NCBI RefSeq assembly: GCF_000512585.2
Contig: NC_089241.1
Span: forward strand, 7,954,001 to 8,018,000
Direction: 5' to 3'
DNA length: 64,000 nucleotides
Source: Kwoniella bestiolae CBS 10118
Lineage: Eukaryota; Basidiomycota; Tremellomycetes; Tremellales; Cryptococcaceae
A program made the position numbers and the translations under genes. This document shows, piece after piece, positions 50,092 to 62,848 of this stretch (position 1 is the first letter of the stretch; every line of letters begins with the position of its first letter). The notes under the pieces were generated by a model. It did not search any database. It was given only the letters and a program-made list of their open reading frames with translations, and was not told the origin of the DNA.

Positions 50092-50494
50092 GTTGGGTTG
50101 TGGGGGCTGATACTTGATAGGGTTAGTAGAAGGTGAGAAAGAGAGAGAGATGATGGTGTTTATGGTGTGGTATGGTGGTGATGTAGTTTGGTACTTTTAT
50201 ATGCGTGCCTGGATCAGGTATGGTAGAGTGAGGTTGGGCGGCGATGACACATTAACTCAACCTCATCTACTTCTACTACTATTACTCAACATTCAACCTC
50301 CGGCTACTCTCTTCTCTGCACATTCACATTGCTCCATCGTATAACATTGTACATCTACAACAGAGGCCTACCACTCATCAAAGCAACATCAAGGGGTCCA
50401 TATCATAGCAAAGACATCACTGCACCCAGCCGAAACAACCCTCCCGTATTTTGGCCTTCCCCACCACCACCGCCCATGAACTAGACCCACCAAG
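50092..50494. promoter_or_regulatory. Shared divergent promoter of the VanZ-like and deubiquitinase genes
   Basis: This gap lies between two starts pointing away from each other, with a pyrimidine-rich and A/C-rich leader before 50495. No gene is seen. Confidence 0.45.
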
Positions 50495-53400
50495 ATGTCA
50501 CGATCCCTTCCCACCCCACCGCTCTCCACCCTCCTCTTCTCCGACCTCCAGTCCCTCGCATCATACAATGAAGACATGGAATCTCGATCCCCTAAAGAAT
50601 GGTTCGACCGTGCCAGACATGAAGCCGACCTTGCCATCCTGGCTGAACGGGGTGGGAAGAAGGAGGAGATGTTCTTGGCGTACACTAGGAGTTGTCAGGC
50701 TTATAGCTTTGTCAAGATGCACCCTAAGTCGAGGGATCTTAAGAAGGCGGATCCACACTGGAGTGAGAGGGTAAAGGATTTCAGGGAGGTGAGTCCACTT
50801 CCTGCAGATTATACATCATTCGTCTGCGATGAGGGCGAAAAGAGGTTGACGGGTTCGATGGTTTAGACGTATGATGTGTTTTTGGTAAAAGCGAAAGAGA
50901 TAAAAGAACAGCTGAAGAAGAGGGACGTGGAGACAAATGGGTGAGTAAACGATGGTCGCTTTTACCTTATCATGGTGCATGACCCATTGATCGGTTGTCT
51001 ATTGACTAATTGACTTTATTGACTCTCCACATAGCTCAATACCATCCCCTCGCCCAGGTCCATCACGTAGCCCCTCCGGCCCAGATATCAGAGGAGGGGG
51101 CAGTATAGCAGATCGGATGAAGGCTCTCGGAGGTCATGGAATGGACGTGGGAAATTCGTCTAAACGATTTAGCAAGGATCTTGCCTCACCAAGCAACGTC
51201 ACCGCTAATCGACCATCTCCCACTACCTCTATCCACTCCCTCACGCCATCCAACCCAGTACAGCCCAACGGCACAGGAGCTAGCGCAGGTGGTAATCTCG
51301 GATCATTGAGGACGACCAAGCCTATCAGTAATAGAGAACGAAGTGGATCTGGTGCGAGCTTACATAGTCTTACTCCGTCAGGCAGTGGTTCTACCGGTGT
51401 CAAACCGCCAATGATCAAAGAAGACAAAACCATTAATGCTCATCAGACTGGATCTTCTACTCGATCTAGGCGGTCCACGAACCCCATCGAGGGTGATAGA
51501 CCACTACCTTCCGCTCCGTCATTGACCAACCATTCTCCCGTGACGACCACTCATCCTCCTCAGCCACCGACTATCACCACTTCGTCACCTGCAGCGGGAC
51601 CTTCTAAACCCCCTTTACCTGCCATTCCATCATCACTTACGTCTCGGAATCTCGCTGCTCAATCCGAAAACAACGAAGCAGATACCTCTTCGGGCACGTT
51701 GAAAGACTTCGAGAAAGCTTTCCCATCGTTGAGTGACTTCGGCAAACAGTTCCAAGACGAGGACGAAGATTTACAACGAGCCAACGCTCGAATCGCACAA
51801 TGGTCAACATCCATTCAATCATCCAGAACTTCTGACAAATCTGGGCTACCGAACGGGTCAGCTAAATTCACACATCATAATCCGATAATGGAGGAAAGTG
51901 GCGAATCGCCGGATATCAATTTACCTGACGTCCCCAGCTTTCCTACCTTACCTTCAGCCCCGTCAAATCGACCTGGATTACCATTACCGCCCCCACCCCC
52001 TCGACCTGATAGTATCAATCCATTAGAACATGAAGATACGCCCAGTAATGAGAAGGCGTTATCACCTCCAATGCCTGAAGCTGGAGCTGGATTGAAGAGA
52101 CCTGCTAGTACACCCAACGTAGCTACGTTACCTGGAGATGTGGATCTGTTGTCGGATGAACCAATATTGGAAAATGGGGGAGACAAACATCCTTCCAGGC
52201 CACCTGCTCCGATACCACCGCCATCTCGATCAGGTTTGCCCAATGGCGTTGTCAAAGATTCAGCACCTAACGGTGTGACCAGGGATACCGCTCCGACAGC
52301 AGGACTGAGGGAAACCAACTTGCCTAATCTGACTTTCCCCGTGGCTGTACCTACCCCTCCACCAGGTCAGACACAACCTTCACCGCGGACCAGAAACTCC
52401 TTACCTCAACCTCCTCAGACCAACGGTATACCGCATAGCCAGGAGTTCAAAAAGCCGAAATTCCCTTTCAGTAATTCAGTGACCCCTGATGAGCTTCGAT
52501 CGTACTTCCTTAATCCAGCTGTCGATGTGCTTCTACTAGATGTAAGGAGTGAGGAAGATTTCAAAAGGGGGTATGTAGGAAAGGAGTACGAACCCAGAGG
52601 TGCTAAAGTGAATGTAGTCTGGATGGATCCAACGGTATTGATGCGAGATGGGTGAGTGGTATGGACCTCCTTTGGGATAGATGACGGATCAATCGAATTC
52701 TGAACTGATCTGAACCCCTTTGTTCGTTATATTCTAGCATTAATTCACAGAAACTTGAAGACTCCTTATCGCTCTCACCTCCCGCCCAGCAAAAAGCCTT
52801 TGCCAATCGAAATCAATTTGATCTTTTAGTGGTATACGATTCAAATTCGACTAATTGGCCAAACAAGGATAAAGTCACTCCGACATCTAGATTATGGAAT
52901 TCAGTGTATGAGTATGAATTTACAAAGAAATTAGAAAGGACGCCTGTATTGCTGGTTGGAGGGTATGAGGCTTGGAGGGAGTTTATCAAGATGAGAGCGG
53001 CGAAGCATCAACAAGCTTATATGGCTCAGCATGGACATGGACATGGGCACAGTCAGTCGGTTCAGGTTAATGGGCAGGGTAGACCTTATAATCCGAAGTC
53101 TAATGGATATACTCCTAGGTAAGTAATGTTTGTTGTCAACAAGAGTAAGGGGTACATGTTGAATCTGGTCTTCGCGATGATAGTACACCTCGACTTGATC
53201 AGGTCACTTCGCCTAGTTCTTCGGTGGATCTGACTAAGAGAGCTAATAGGGATATGCCGCTGTATCAATCTGCACATTATGCCAAGAATATAACGGACAG
53301 TGTGAGTTCATGTTATTATACTACCTATACCTACACTCGATAAAACAGTACTAAGTACATGTATCATTCAGTTCGGCTACGCCCCACAATCAATGACAGG

Positions 53401-55590
53401 CGAACCATCCTCCTACATCTCCGGCCAACCTTCGCGATCATACGCCCCCTCACCAATCTCTCATACCCGATCTCCATCCAACTATTCGTCTACTGCTACA
53501 CCCATCACAGCACCGCCTCAAGCATCCATCCATCCAGGTCCAGGAGCAAGACGTCGCTCAGATTACTTGGACCAACATGGACAAGCATACTCCGGTTCAG
53601 CGGGAGTATCTTCCCCTCGACCCGCTATTGATTATCCCCAGGCTCATGCGCTCGCCACGGTTCCTCAGCCTCCACCTGCGGCTATCTCGCCTATGGACAG
53701 GTACGATACGAGGCCTGCTGTGGTTAGGAGTGGTAGTATTAGGGGTTTGGATCTTGTGGCGAGGGAGGGAGATGAGGTTAGGTATTGGAATGATGTGGTT
53801 TTGGGATTGACGGGTTTGAAGAACTTGGGAAAGTGAGTTTCATCTCTAGACTAGCGTATTTGGCTTCACCGTCATTCTATGTTTTGCCCGATCGTTTGCT
53901 CGAATGTAATCTCCATCGCTAATCACACGCTGACCTTTCGTCAATAGCACTTGCTACATGAACTCGACATTGCAATGTCTCTCAGCGACGTATCCATTCA
54001 CCTCGTTCTTCTTAGGTATGTTAGCTTGTCCTAGACTAGTACCCCCACATGAGCTGACATTGGTGCACGTAGACGGATCATATAAACGCTCAATCAACAT
54101 ATACAACCCCCTCGGAACAAAAGGTAACCTCGCCAATGCCTTTGCGGAGTTGCTCAAAGCACTGTGGAAAGAGGACTACACCTTCCTATCTCCCGTCACA
54201 TTCCGAAAAAACATCATCACTTTTGCATCTCAATTTTCAGGTACAGACCAACATGATTCTCAGGAGTTCTTGTCGTTCGTCCTTGATGGATTACACGAGG
54301 ATCTGAACCGTGTTAAACACAAGCCTCCGCCTGTTGAGATGACTCCCGAACGGGAGGCTCAACTTGAGACGTTGCCGCCTGAGATTGCTTCGGAGAAGGA
54401 ATGGCAGATCTATAGAATGAGGAACGATAGTTTTATTGTGGATTTGTTTCAGGGGCAGTATAGGAATAGGCTTGAGTGTCTGACTTGTCATAAGGTGAGT
54501 ATGGGTTTTTAGCCCTTTTGGTTTTGGTGATTTGTTTGAGTTTGTACCCCTTTTGGTCTTGGTGATTTGCCTCCCAAAGTAAGGATGGGCTAGGTCGACG
54601 ACCGGCAGTCCAGCCTCTTTCTGGGATACTTGGTTGGAATTGAGCCTGGACCACCTTGCTGACGACGTGACTCATCAGACCTCGACCACATATGACGCAT
54701 TCATGTACATGTCTCTCCCGGTCCCCGCTGGAAAATCCAAAGTTGTCATCCAAGAGTTGATCGACGAGTTCGTCAAAGCAGAAGTGATGGAGAAGGAAGA
54801 TGCATGGTGAGTATCTCCGTTAAATCCCTCTACGCAGCATGTAATCTCGTGGTGTATGAGCTGTAGGCTGATATGGATCTATAGGAACTGCCCCCGATGT
54901 AAAGTCCCTCGCCGAGCATCCAAAACACTAACAATTTCTCGACTCCCACCCGTCCTCCTGATCCAACTGAAACGATTCACCACCCAAAACGGGGTCTTCT
55001 GGGATAAATCTGAAACTCCCGTTATTTTCCCTGTGAAGTCATTGGACCTTACTCGATATGTACCCAGAAGACAACAGACGGGAAGAGAAGATTTGGAAGA
55101 TCCGCGATGCCAGGTTGGACCGTTCAAATACGATTTGTATGGGGTTAGTAATCATATGGGAACGTTGAGTTCGGGGCATTGTGAGTTGGCTGTACTTCGC
55201 TCTTCCTTTTCCCCTCTCACACTACGGTGTACTGTCATGTTCGCTTCACTGCGTGCCGTTCGTCATGGGAGACTGTAATGACGGCAGATGGGGCGAGCAC
55301 GCAGAGCTGACCTTGTGCTTATACATCTCTCTTAGACACCGCGTATGTCAAATCAAGTAAAGGGTGGATGTACTGCGAAGACTCGAAGGTGTCCAAAGCT
55401 CATGAGAAGGATGTGGTGGTGAGTTTGGTCATATTCGTATCAATGAAGTTACAATCGGTGCTGATATCTGTTCTTTGTTTTACGATCAGTCACGTCCCGC
55501 TTATATCCTGTGAGTATTCATTTATCTTCCTACACTAGATTGTCCTATGCTAACTGATGATTCAGGTTCTATAAACGGGTACGAGCGTAA
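50495..55590 (+). CDS. Ubiquitin-specific protease with rhodanese domain (Doa4/USP8 type)
   Basis: This deubiquitinase of the Doa4/Ubp4-USP8 group recycles ubiquitin from cargo at endosomes and the proteasome. The N-terminal region (MSRSLPTPPLSTLLFSDLQS, WFDRARHEADLAILAERGGK, RSCQAYSFVKMHPKSR) is a MIT/USP8-dimer-like helical domain. A long disordered Ser/Pro region comes next, with proline runs (PGLPLPPPPPRPD). The rhodanese domain reads PDELRSYFLNPAVDVLLLDV, then RSEEDFKRGYV and VLLVGGYEAWREFI; its active-site Cys position holds no obvious Cys, as in other USP8-like proteins. The catalytic USP domain has GLTGLKNLGN-TCYMNSTLQC (nucleophile), DQHDSQEFLSFVLDGLHEDL, zinc-type CXXC pairs (CLTCHK, CPRCK) and the His box GTLSSGHY-TAYVKS. 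It ends ILFYKRVRA. About ten introns. Confidence 0.92.
54513..54569 (+). repeat. Two-copy direct repeat in an intron
   Basis: Two 22-nt copies, 54513-54534 and 54548-54569, differ at one position and start 35 nt apart. They read CCCTTTTGGTTTTGGTGATT and CCCTTTTGGTCTTGGTGATT followed by TG. They lie in the deubiquitinase intron between CLTCHK and TSTTYDAFMYMSL. Confidence 0.8.
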
Positions 55591-58500
55591 TTACTTTGAG
55601 CTTAGAGCACTGAACAGCGGACACAAACATAGATTCAGAATCCAAATGCCGTTAGTTTGTTGACATGAAAGACGGTCGCTTCTTGTTGTACGATGACACC
55701 ATTCAACGATATTTGTAAATTACCAAATTACTTGAATTTTTGCGTTTTATCTCTTACTAGACTGGTGAAAATGCTATATGAATCGCACTTGTAGCGTTAC
55801 CTTTTACTCTACTATCGTACCAGAAATAGGGGGAGGGAGATTGAAAAGATGCCGTTATGCGGAAGTATACGTTTGACCTGATCTAATCGATAAACGCGAG
55901 GCGGGCGTGCGACTCGCTTAGAAATGCACCGACTTGCCCCTACCTCATACAAGTTAGATCAGGTCTGAGAAGTTCATCAGTACGAGTGCAGAACTGTTGT
56001 GACCGTGCATCGATGGATGAGGATGAATGTCATTATGATAGTACGGCAGTTCTTATAGGAACGGTTAGTACCTTTCTCATGGTGTTACCTGAACCGGGAA
56101 GAGTGAATCCTGTACGAGACAGAAGGATAAGGAACCGGGAATCCATGTACTGTATGTACATCCCACATTTTTGCATTTGCATCTGTATTGGTCGTATAAG
56201 CACATCGCGTCGCTCCATATGCATATGCAGAGAGTCCAACCCACTCGGGGTGATCAACTGTTCATCCCCAGGAACCATGGCCTGCAATCGATAGAGAGCT
56301 TTGAGCGGAGTGAGAGAAGAGATCCAAATTCCATATTCCGGAAGTACCGGGATCGAAAGTTTTTTTTGGTGATTCTTTACACTATGCCACCATGCGGGTT
56401 CGGACTACAGGATCCTGAAAGAATAGTAGATTAGCTAATAGGTACGACAGTTAGTCTACTCGTCCTGCTGCGACATACAGTACTGTGACGTCCTATGCGA
56501 GTACCCTTGATCTTACTTCACTATTCCTTGATTCCTTCCAAGCGATACTGTACAATACAACTTTTTCTCTACACCTGGAAAAAAAAGAGAACAAAGAAGG
56601 GGGGGAACGAAGAGATAGGAAGATTTTAGTTGTGGTAACTCGTAATCTTTTGGTACGCGAGGTGACCTGAATCTGGGTAATGTGCTAGAGGTTCGGTCGA
56701 GTTTTAGTGTGATAAATTTCATTTGGCCGTACGCCACGCCTTTGTCACAATATTGTTCTCTAGACTGGAATGGCTTCTGTCTGATGAAGAGGAGAGGAAG
56801 GTGAGTCATCGATCGCCCTATGCAAGATATTTAGTAGCATTTCGCCATGAATGGACGATATCGTACCATGCTGTACGACTAGGCAATGATACCCCCTATA
56901 CTCGAGTAGACGTTGCCTTTGTTTGTCTCTCCAAGGATTGGTCTCATATAGAACGTGATATTGTTAAAACAGGGTTGATAACCATCTATCTTTTCTTCTC
57001 TCTTCAAATAACTTTCTCCTGCATCGTGAGCAAATACATGGGTGCACCACCGTCGCCCATCGCCAAAAGTAGAACATCAAGCTTCACCTACTGATCACGC
57101 TCGTTGACCTACCTCCACCCTCCCTCCACGCGCAAGGCACATTCAACAACAAAAAGATACTCCGAGACCTCTTTCGCCGTAAAACGCTCGGTTCGGTTCC
57201 TATCCCACTCTCTACCCTTTACTTCGTTGCTTCTTCTCACCGCCCTTGGTCCTGGTACCTCTGGCCAGAAGGTCATCGAACCCGTACAGGAACTGGTATA
57301 CACCCTCACCCTCAAAAATCGATGGTAGATACGGTACATGCAATCTGGATCATTCAGTTGTTCAGTCGTTGTCAAGGTTATTCATACAACGCCCTTCACG
57401 TGCTCGTCAACGATACCTTTCGATCAGCATCAGGTTCAAAACGAGGTGATAGATTCGTAGACACAACATAAAAGGCTAGACCAGATCGTATTGAATTGAC
57501 ATACGTCTTCGTCTCTGTCATTGATATCAGTCGAATGGAGAGGGTCTGAAAGTGAGTTGCCCATCTTACCTCTCCGAGTTAGCCCAACCACTTGGACAAA
57601 GCTTTGATCTTTTCCTTGTGTGTCTCTAGTAATGTCTTGGATGGGATTTTAGTTGATGCTGATCATTCTTTTCTTTTCATTTAGTCTGGCTCTATACGCT
57701 AGTTTCATATCCGCTTTCCCATCAATCCATCATCAGCTGGGTCCAGGTGGTGGAGTTGATCGTATCTGGCCAGAGCCTATCATCTTATTCCATCCATCAA
57801 ACATCTCTGTTTGCGTAACGGGGGATCATCCATCAAGTCAACCTCGACGACCATCAAAACGCCCCTCTCTCTCCTCTACCTTTGCACGGTCCACCTCATT
57901 TTGGATTCCTCTGGTCGGCCGCCATACCACCAAACTGCAACTGAACACCTCTTGACATCTTTCCAACCACCTGCGTCATATACTTGTGTATCTGATCAAA
58001 CATTAACACAGATACCATCAAACACAGGGTATATGAGAAAATAAAGTATAAAGTCGAGACTATAAGAAAGAGGACAAGGTACCCAATTTCATCCGGTTGC
58101 TTAGGTAGATCAAGCAGAGTCATTTCCATCAACAGGAGTTTTCCTGTCTCTGTGACTACATCAACCATCAATCAGTCGGAAGAAAACAGACAATATATAT
58201 AACCAGAGCGTCAAAACGTTCTTTGATCGACCCTGGTGTACACAACTCCCTTCTACCCTTCAGTACCTATTCCAACTCCCTACTCCCAACCATATCCCAT
58301 ACCTACGCCTGGGATCACTCAACATCTTATCACCTCGGTCGCACAACCCTCCTCAATTCCCCCTCACCCTCATACTTCACGCCTTCATCGATTCCTCTGT
58401 CTCCGTTCAGAGCAACGCTGTACCTGCGTGTACCCCCGTCAACCCTACAAACCCACAACCCTACAAAATTACCCGAATAAATACCCCTCGCCGTCCCTCT

Positions 58501-58632
58501 TCCCTCTTCTAAAATACACCTAGAGACATTCTAGCGTTCAAATAAGATACCCCTTCTTTCCCCTTTGTTAATACTTTATCTATCATCATCATCGATAACA
58601 ACCATTAAAACAGCAATAACAACCAAACCAAG
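55591..58632. other. 3-kb stretch without a firm gene
   Basis: This is the longest gene-poor stretch in the window. Its left end is the 3' end of the deubiquitinase gene. One small spliced gene is possible (57038-57471, listed separately). A consensus-like intron (GTGAGTTGCC...TCTCTAG, about 57552-57629) and a strongly pyrimidine-rich right half suggest a long spliced leader for the Kelch-BTB gene. Other frames do not look like protein. Confidence 0.4.
57038..57471 (+). CDS. Candidate small spliced gene, unknown
   Basis: An open frame without ATG runs from 57073 to a stop at 57469-57471. It gains a start if an intron of 68 nt (57069-57136, donor GTAGAA, branch-like CTGAT or TTGAC, pyrimidine tract, acceptor AAG) is removed. 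The join then reads MGAPPSPIAKS-TFNNKKIL and continues RDLFRRKTLGSVPIPLSTLY, FVASSHRPWSWYLWPEGHRT and SGSKRGDRFVDTT, 121 residues in all with phase kept. I recognise no family. The stretch SHRPWSWYLWPEGHRTRTG is rich in W, H and R, which is unusual, and a different frame is also open over much of it, so chance is a real possibility. Confidence 0.3.
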
Positions 58633-61600
58633 ATGGACGCTGGACTCGCTCATCTCGTCAGCTGGAGCGAGTCGACAAAGGGCAATGTCCCACCTCCTCT
58701 CACCGTAAGTCCTTTCGGGTCAGGTTTATCGTTGATCATCAAATGAAAAGGTGAGATGCGCTTATACCGTCTGATCACTTCGCAGGGACCATCCATCACC
58801 ATCTCACCTCTTCCTGCACCACACCCACCTACAGTATTCCTCTTTGGAGGTAAATCAGTGAAAACTCGAAGGCTGACATCAGAGATGTGGGCGATGAACC
58901 TGAAAACAAGGTTATGGGAAAGAGTAGATGCTGGTGAGGGTCCTGGTCCGAGGTATTTCCATTCAATGGATGTCTGTAAGTCCGTCACCGCTGTCGAATC
59001 AAAGACGACCAGAGTGAGGCTGAGCTGATAACATGTGACCGGTGTAGGGGAAGACAAACTCGTGTGTTTCGGTGGAATGTCAGATTCAGATCCCATGTCT
59101 GTACACAACGATATCTGGTTCTTCGACTGTCTCTCTCGAAAATGGTTGCCGCAACCCAGTCCTTCGAATCCCAGTGTGATAGGCTTAGGAATATCATCAC
59201 CTTCCACCCAGCACCCTCAAGATCCCTCTCCGATACCTTCAGCAAGATATGCACACCTCAGTGCGGTGTCAAGAGGTAAATTAGTGATTTCGGGTGGACA
59301 GTATTCCGATAACTCATGGATATATGAGATAAACGTATATGACCTCAAGAAGAGAGTATGGGAATCGAAAACTGCTCAACCGGAATCGGCTGGGCAGCAT
59401 TCCAAGGGTGCTTATAGAAGTGTAGCTACCAGCTCCAGGAAACGAGTGGTACTGCCTCAGACCAGCTCAGAACTAAAGAGTTCATCTCATAGCTACTCGA
59501 TCGATGAGGAAGGCGAAGGAGGAGGTAAGTCTAGTTGGTTTCACTGCATTGATTTCAGCTAATTGATCGGTCTACAGATGTTTGGTGTTACTCCAACTAC
59601 GATTTTGCCAAGGTTCGACGTGAACTCGACGTTCTCCTGCCTGATTCCCATGTACCCCCCGTCCCATCGATCAAGCACATTGCTCCACCTTCTTTTGCCT
59701 TCCGAGACGACTCGGAGGTCATGCGTGGTCAACACCAACCACCAGGTTTACGATTCCCCACCGGCGGTATGGTAGGAAACCATTTCATCCTGTGCGGTCT
59801 CTATCTCGCCTCGTCCTCTGCGGCCTTCTCCATCTGGGCGCTCAACTTGGATAACATGGTCTGGCGACATCTCGAGCCCAACGTACTGGCAACAGGAAGT
59901 TGGAATCGTGCGGTCGTATGGCCTGAGATGGCTAAGATCTTGGTATACGGCAACAGCGAATTGGACCTAGCTGCCGATTACAGTCGTCGAGCTGTCAACC
60001 TCGATCACATGGCTGTGATCTCTCTCGAAGCGTTCGGTATCTACCAGCCTCCCAACCTCGAGATACCTGCTAAAGTCCAACAAGCCGGGTTGACCATGTT
60101 AGATGAAAAGCTGGCCTCTGATTTCGAGGTGATCTGCGAGGACGGACGAAGAGTCAAATGTTCACGACAGATCCTCTCCGAAAGATGGCCATGGTTCGCA
60201 GAACAGGAACGAGCTTTATCCGAAAAAGCCGCTGGGGTATTAGCTGCTGCTCCTGCAGTGGATATCAACGATACCCTCCTTGGTTCATTCACCCCTGCTC
60301 GACTCGCTCCTACCAACCTCACCTTACCTGAACCTTTCCCTGTGTGTGTTGCCCTTGTGCAATACTTTTACACCTTATCGTTATCGACCGCATTGCAGAA
60401 TCGAGCGCCTGTGCTTTCGGCTCTTCTCTTCCTTGCCAAACAGTATAACATCGGTCGACTCAACAGATTAGTCGTACACGCCCTGCACGAGAGGTTGGAA
60501 CCTAGTATCGCGGTTGGGATCTACGAGATCGCTACTTTGGCTGGTGAACAATGCTTACAAGTCAGGGCATTGAACATGATCCATGTGAGTTTGTTCATGT
60601 CATTCATGTCTGAATCAGTGGCTTATGGGAACTGTTCGTATAGATGGCCAAGAACGCTGCTGCTCGATCGCAACGATCCAATCAAGGTCCATCCAGCTCT
60701 CAAGCATCCGACAGTGGTAGCTCGAATGGCCAGCCTAACGTCACACCCAGCGGTACATATCACCCGGCTTCGGATGCTTCAAACCCATCGACTGGTCCTC
60801 GAGGCGGCCCTAGCGATGATACTCACCATCGACGAGCTCGGGCCGACTCGTTGACGGTCCCTTTGGATCTGATTCTCGCGGCTCCCATCGAGGAACCTGA
60901 ACATGCCATCATCCCGAAAGATGATACACAAGTCGACGCACTTCTAGCTGCTTTGAACGTGAACTCTATCGCTTCTCGAAAACCGTCCTTTACGCCATCT
61001 GAGGGTAGCGCATCTCTCAGAAGTCCGCCAGATTATCCTGTACCTCCTCCACCTCGACGCAATCCTCTTCGCCTCCCCATGCCAGCTGTAAACCCTGCCG
61101 CCCTGCGTATATCACCTGGACCTTCTACGCCTGACTTCTCTCATCCTTCGACAGGATTCCACCGACCATCTAGTCCCACCAATTCCGATGTTACCTCCAA
61201 CTTCCCTTCTACCCCTGCTGCGGATTCGAACTCGATGAGGGAATCATGGATTTTCCCACCTCGAGATTTCTCTTCTACCATGATGGACAGTCGATCAAGC
61301 TCCGGATCGGGCTTACCGCCTCTTCCTGAAGGTCATCCACCTACAAACGACCATGGATGGAACGACTCGCTCTCCATGAGACGACAGCAATCTATGAAAT
61401 CCAAGCATCGAGATGCCCTTGTCGACCCATTGGCAGATGGTAAGAGATTGAACGCCTCTACATTGGAAGCAGCAGGATTATTACCACCCATCACACCCCC
61501 GCCTCAATCCATGTCGGCCCAACAGGCCAGATCGATCGACCATCATTCAGTCGCGTCATACTATTTCGACGCATCACCTTCGAAATCCAACTTGTCCCGA

Positions 61601-62312
61601 GCGACCTCATCAGGATCGATCAGTTCGCCTACCGCCAAGAATCGACATTTCTCAATTATGACGGATAGTTCTTCATCCACTGGACAATCCATTAAAGACA
61701 TGAGGCTCGGATCATCCCAACTCCATCAATCCTCTGGATCGGGAGCCATCACGATTGATTTCTCAGATACAACTTCGCTGTTGCGGACTAATACCTCTGG
61801 TACGGGTGGGGTATCCACTTATGATGGGGCGAGTATCAGTTCGGGGTCCACGGGGACGAGCAGTAAGAAGGCTGCCAAGGCTGAGATGAAGGCGTGAGTT
61901 GCATTTTACTCTGTATTACATCCTATGTCCCGTCTGTCATCAAAACTGTCTGGCCTGACATCCATTGTCATACACCTCGATCATTCATGTGGCACTAGAA
62001 TACTTAAGGAACACGCGCTGACTCAGTTCTTTTCGTTGTGATAGTATCAGAACAGCAGAGAAAGATGCCAAAAAGGCCGAAGCTCAAGCTCGATTCGAAG
62101 CTTTGAGAGCACAGCAAGCCAAGAAAATGGCAATTTCCCGTGCGGAAGCTCAACGACAAGCTGAGATAAGGGTAAAAGAAAAAGAGGAAAAAGAAAAAGT
62201 CGCTGCTGCTTCGATAAAGGAGAAACCGAAATCGAAATGGGGTAAATTGGGGAAAGGATTTACGGACGCTGTGCTGTTCCCTGCTGGGGGGTCGAGCTCT
62301 ACTATGATTTGA
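58633..62312 (+). CDS. Kelch-BTB protein, Ral2-like
   Basis: It starts MDAGLAHLVSWSESTKGNVP. Kelch repeats follow: TVFLFGGKSVKTRRLTSEMW, GPGPRYFHSMDV, KLVCFGGMSDSDPM with NDIWFFDCLSRKWLPQ, SARYAHLSAVSRGKLVISGG, and after an intron a last pair with GNHFILCGLYLASSSAAFSI. A BTB-like domain comes next (DFEVICEDGRRVKCSRQILS, ALVQYFYTLSL) with a BACK-like helix set (LNRLVVHALHERLEPSIAVG). The C-terminal 500 residues are disordered, Ser/Pro-rich, and end in a charged helix (AEAQARFEALRAQQAKKMAI) and WGKLGKGFTDAVLFPAGG. This order is that of fission-yeast Ral2, which works with Ras1 in mating and cell shape. A Ras-pathway role here is by analogy. The 3-kb gap upstream suggests a long regulated leader. 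Confidence 0.8.
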
Positions 62313-62848
62313 GTTTACAAGATGTCAAGGCCATATGGGAGATGGCGGGGTGAGGATGATAGTGGAAGAAGAGAATTTGTTTGGCTTGGATTGGTTGTAT
62401 ATTGTGATTTCGCTAGAAGAAGAAAAAGAATATGGAAAGAGATATAACGAAAAGACATTATTCAGCAGGATGAACGATAAAGAAAATAAAACAAATGGAT
62501 ATACCAGAGAGGGAGATAGAAGTCGACTTGAACCACCTGGTTAACGAATATCTTGTACTGTATTTTTTTTATCTTGGGTTTTTTGACTTTTGACTTTGGA
62601 TTTGGATTTCTTGATGACAAATGGAGATATAGGAAGATGGAGTTCATCTACATATCATATTCAATGCAACGACTTGATATTGACTGTACGGTACAAAGTA
62701 GTATCTGGCTATAAATCGTTCTGGTCACAGATTAACATGTCGATCTGTAAATCATTCCGGTCAGAAGCATCAAGACAGGATTCGTGGATTGTACAGTATA
62801 AATGTACCTGGTCAAGTTATGTCTAGATATCATACTCGTATATCCCCA
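62313..62848. other. Gap between convergent genes
   Basis: This holds the 3' ends of the Kelch-BTB gene and of the surface-protein gene. It contains a T-rich run and TTTTTTGACTTTTGACTTTG near 62579-62598. No gene is seen. Confidence 0.45.
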
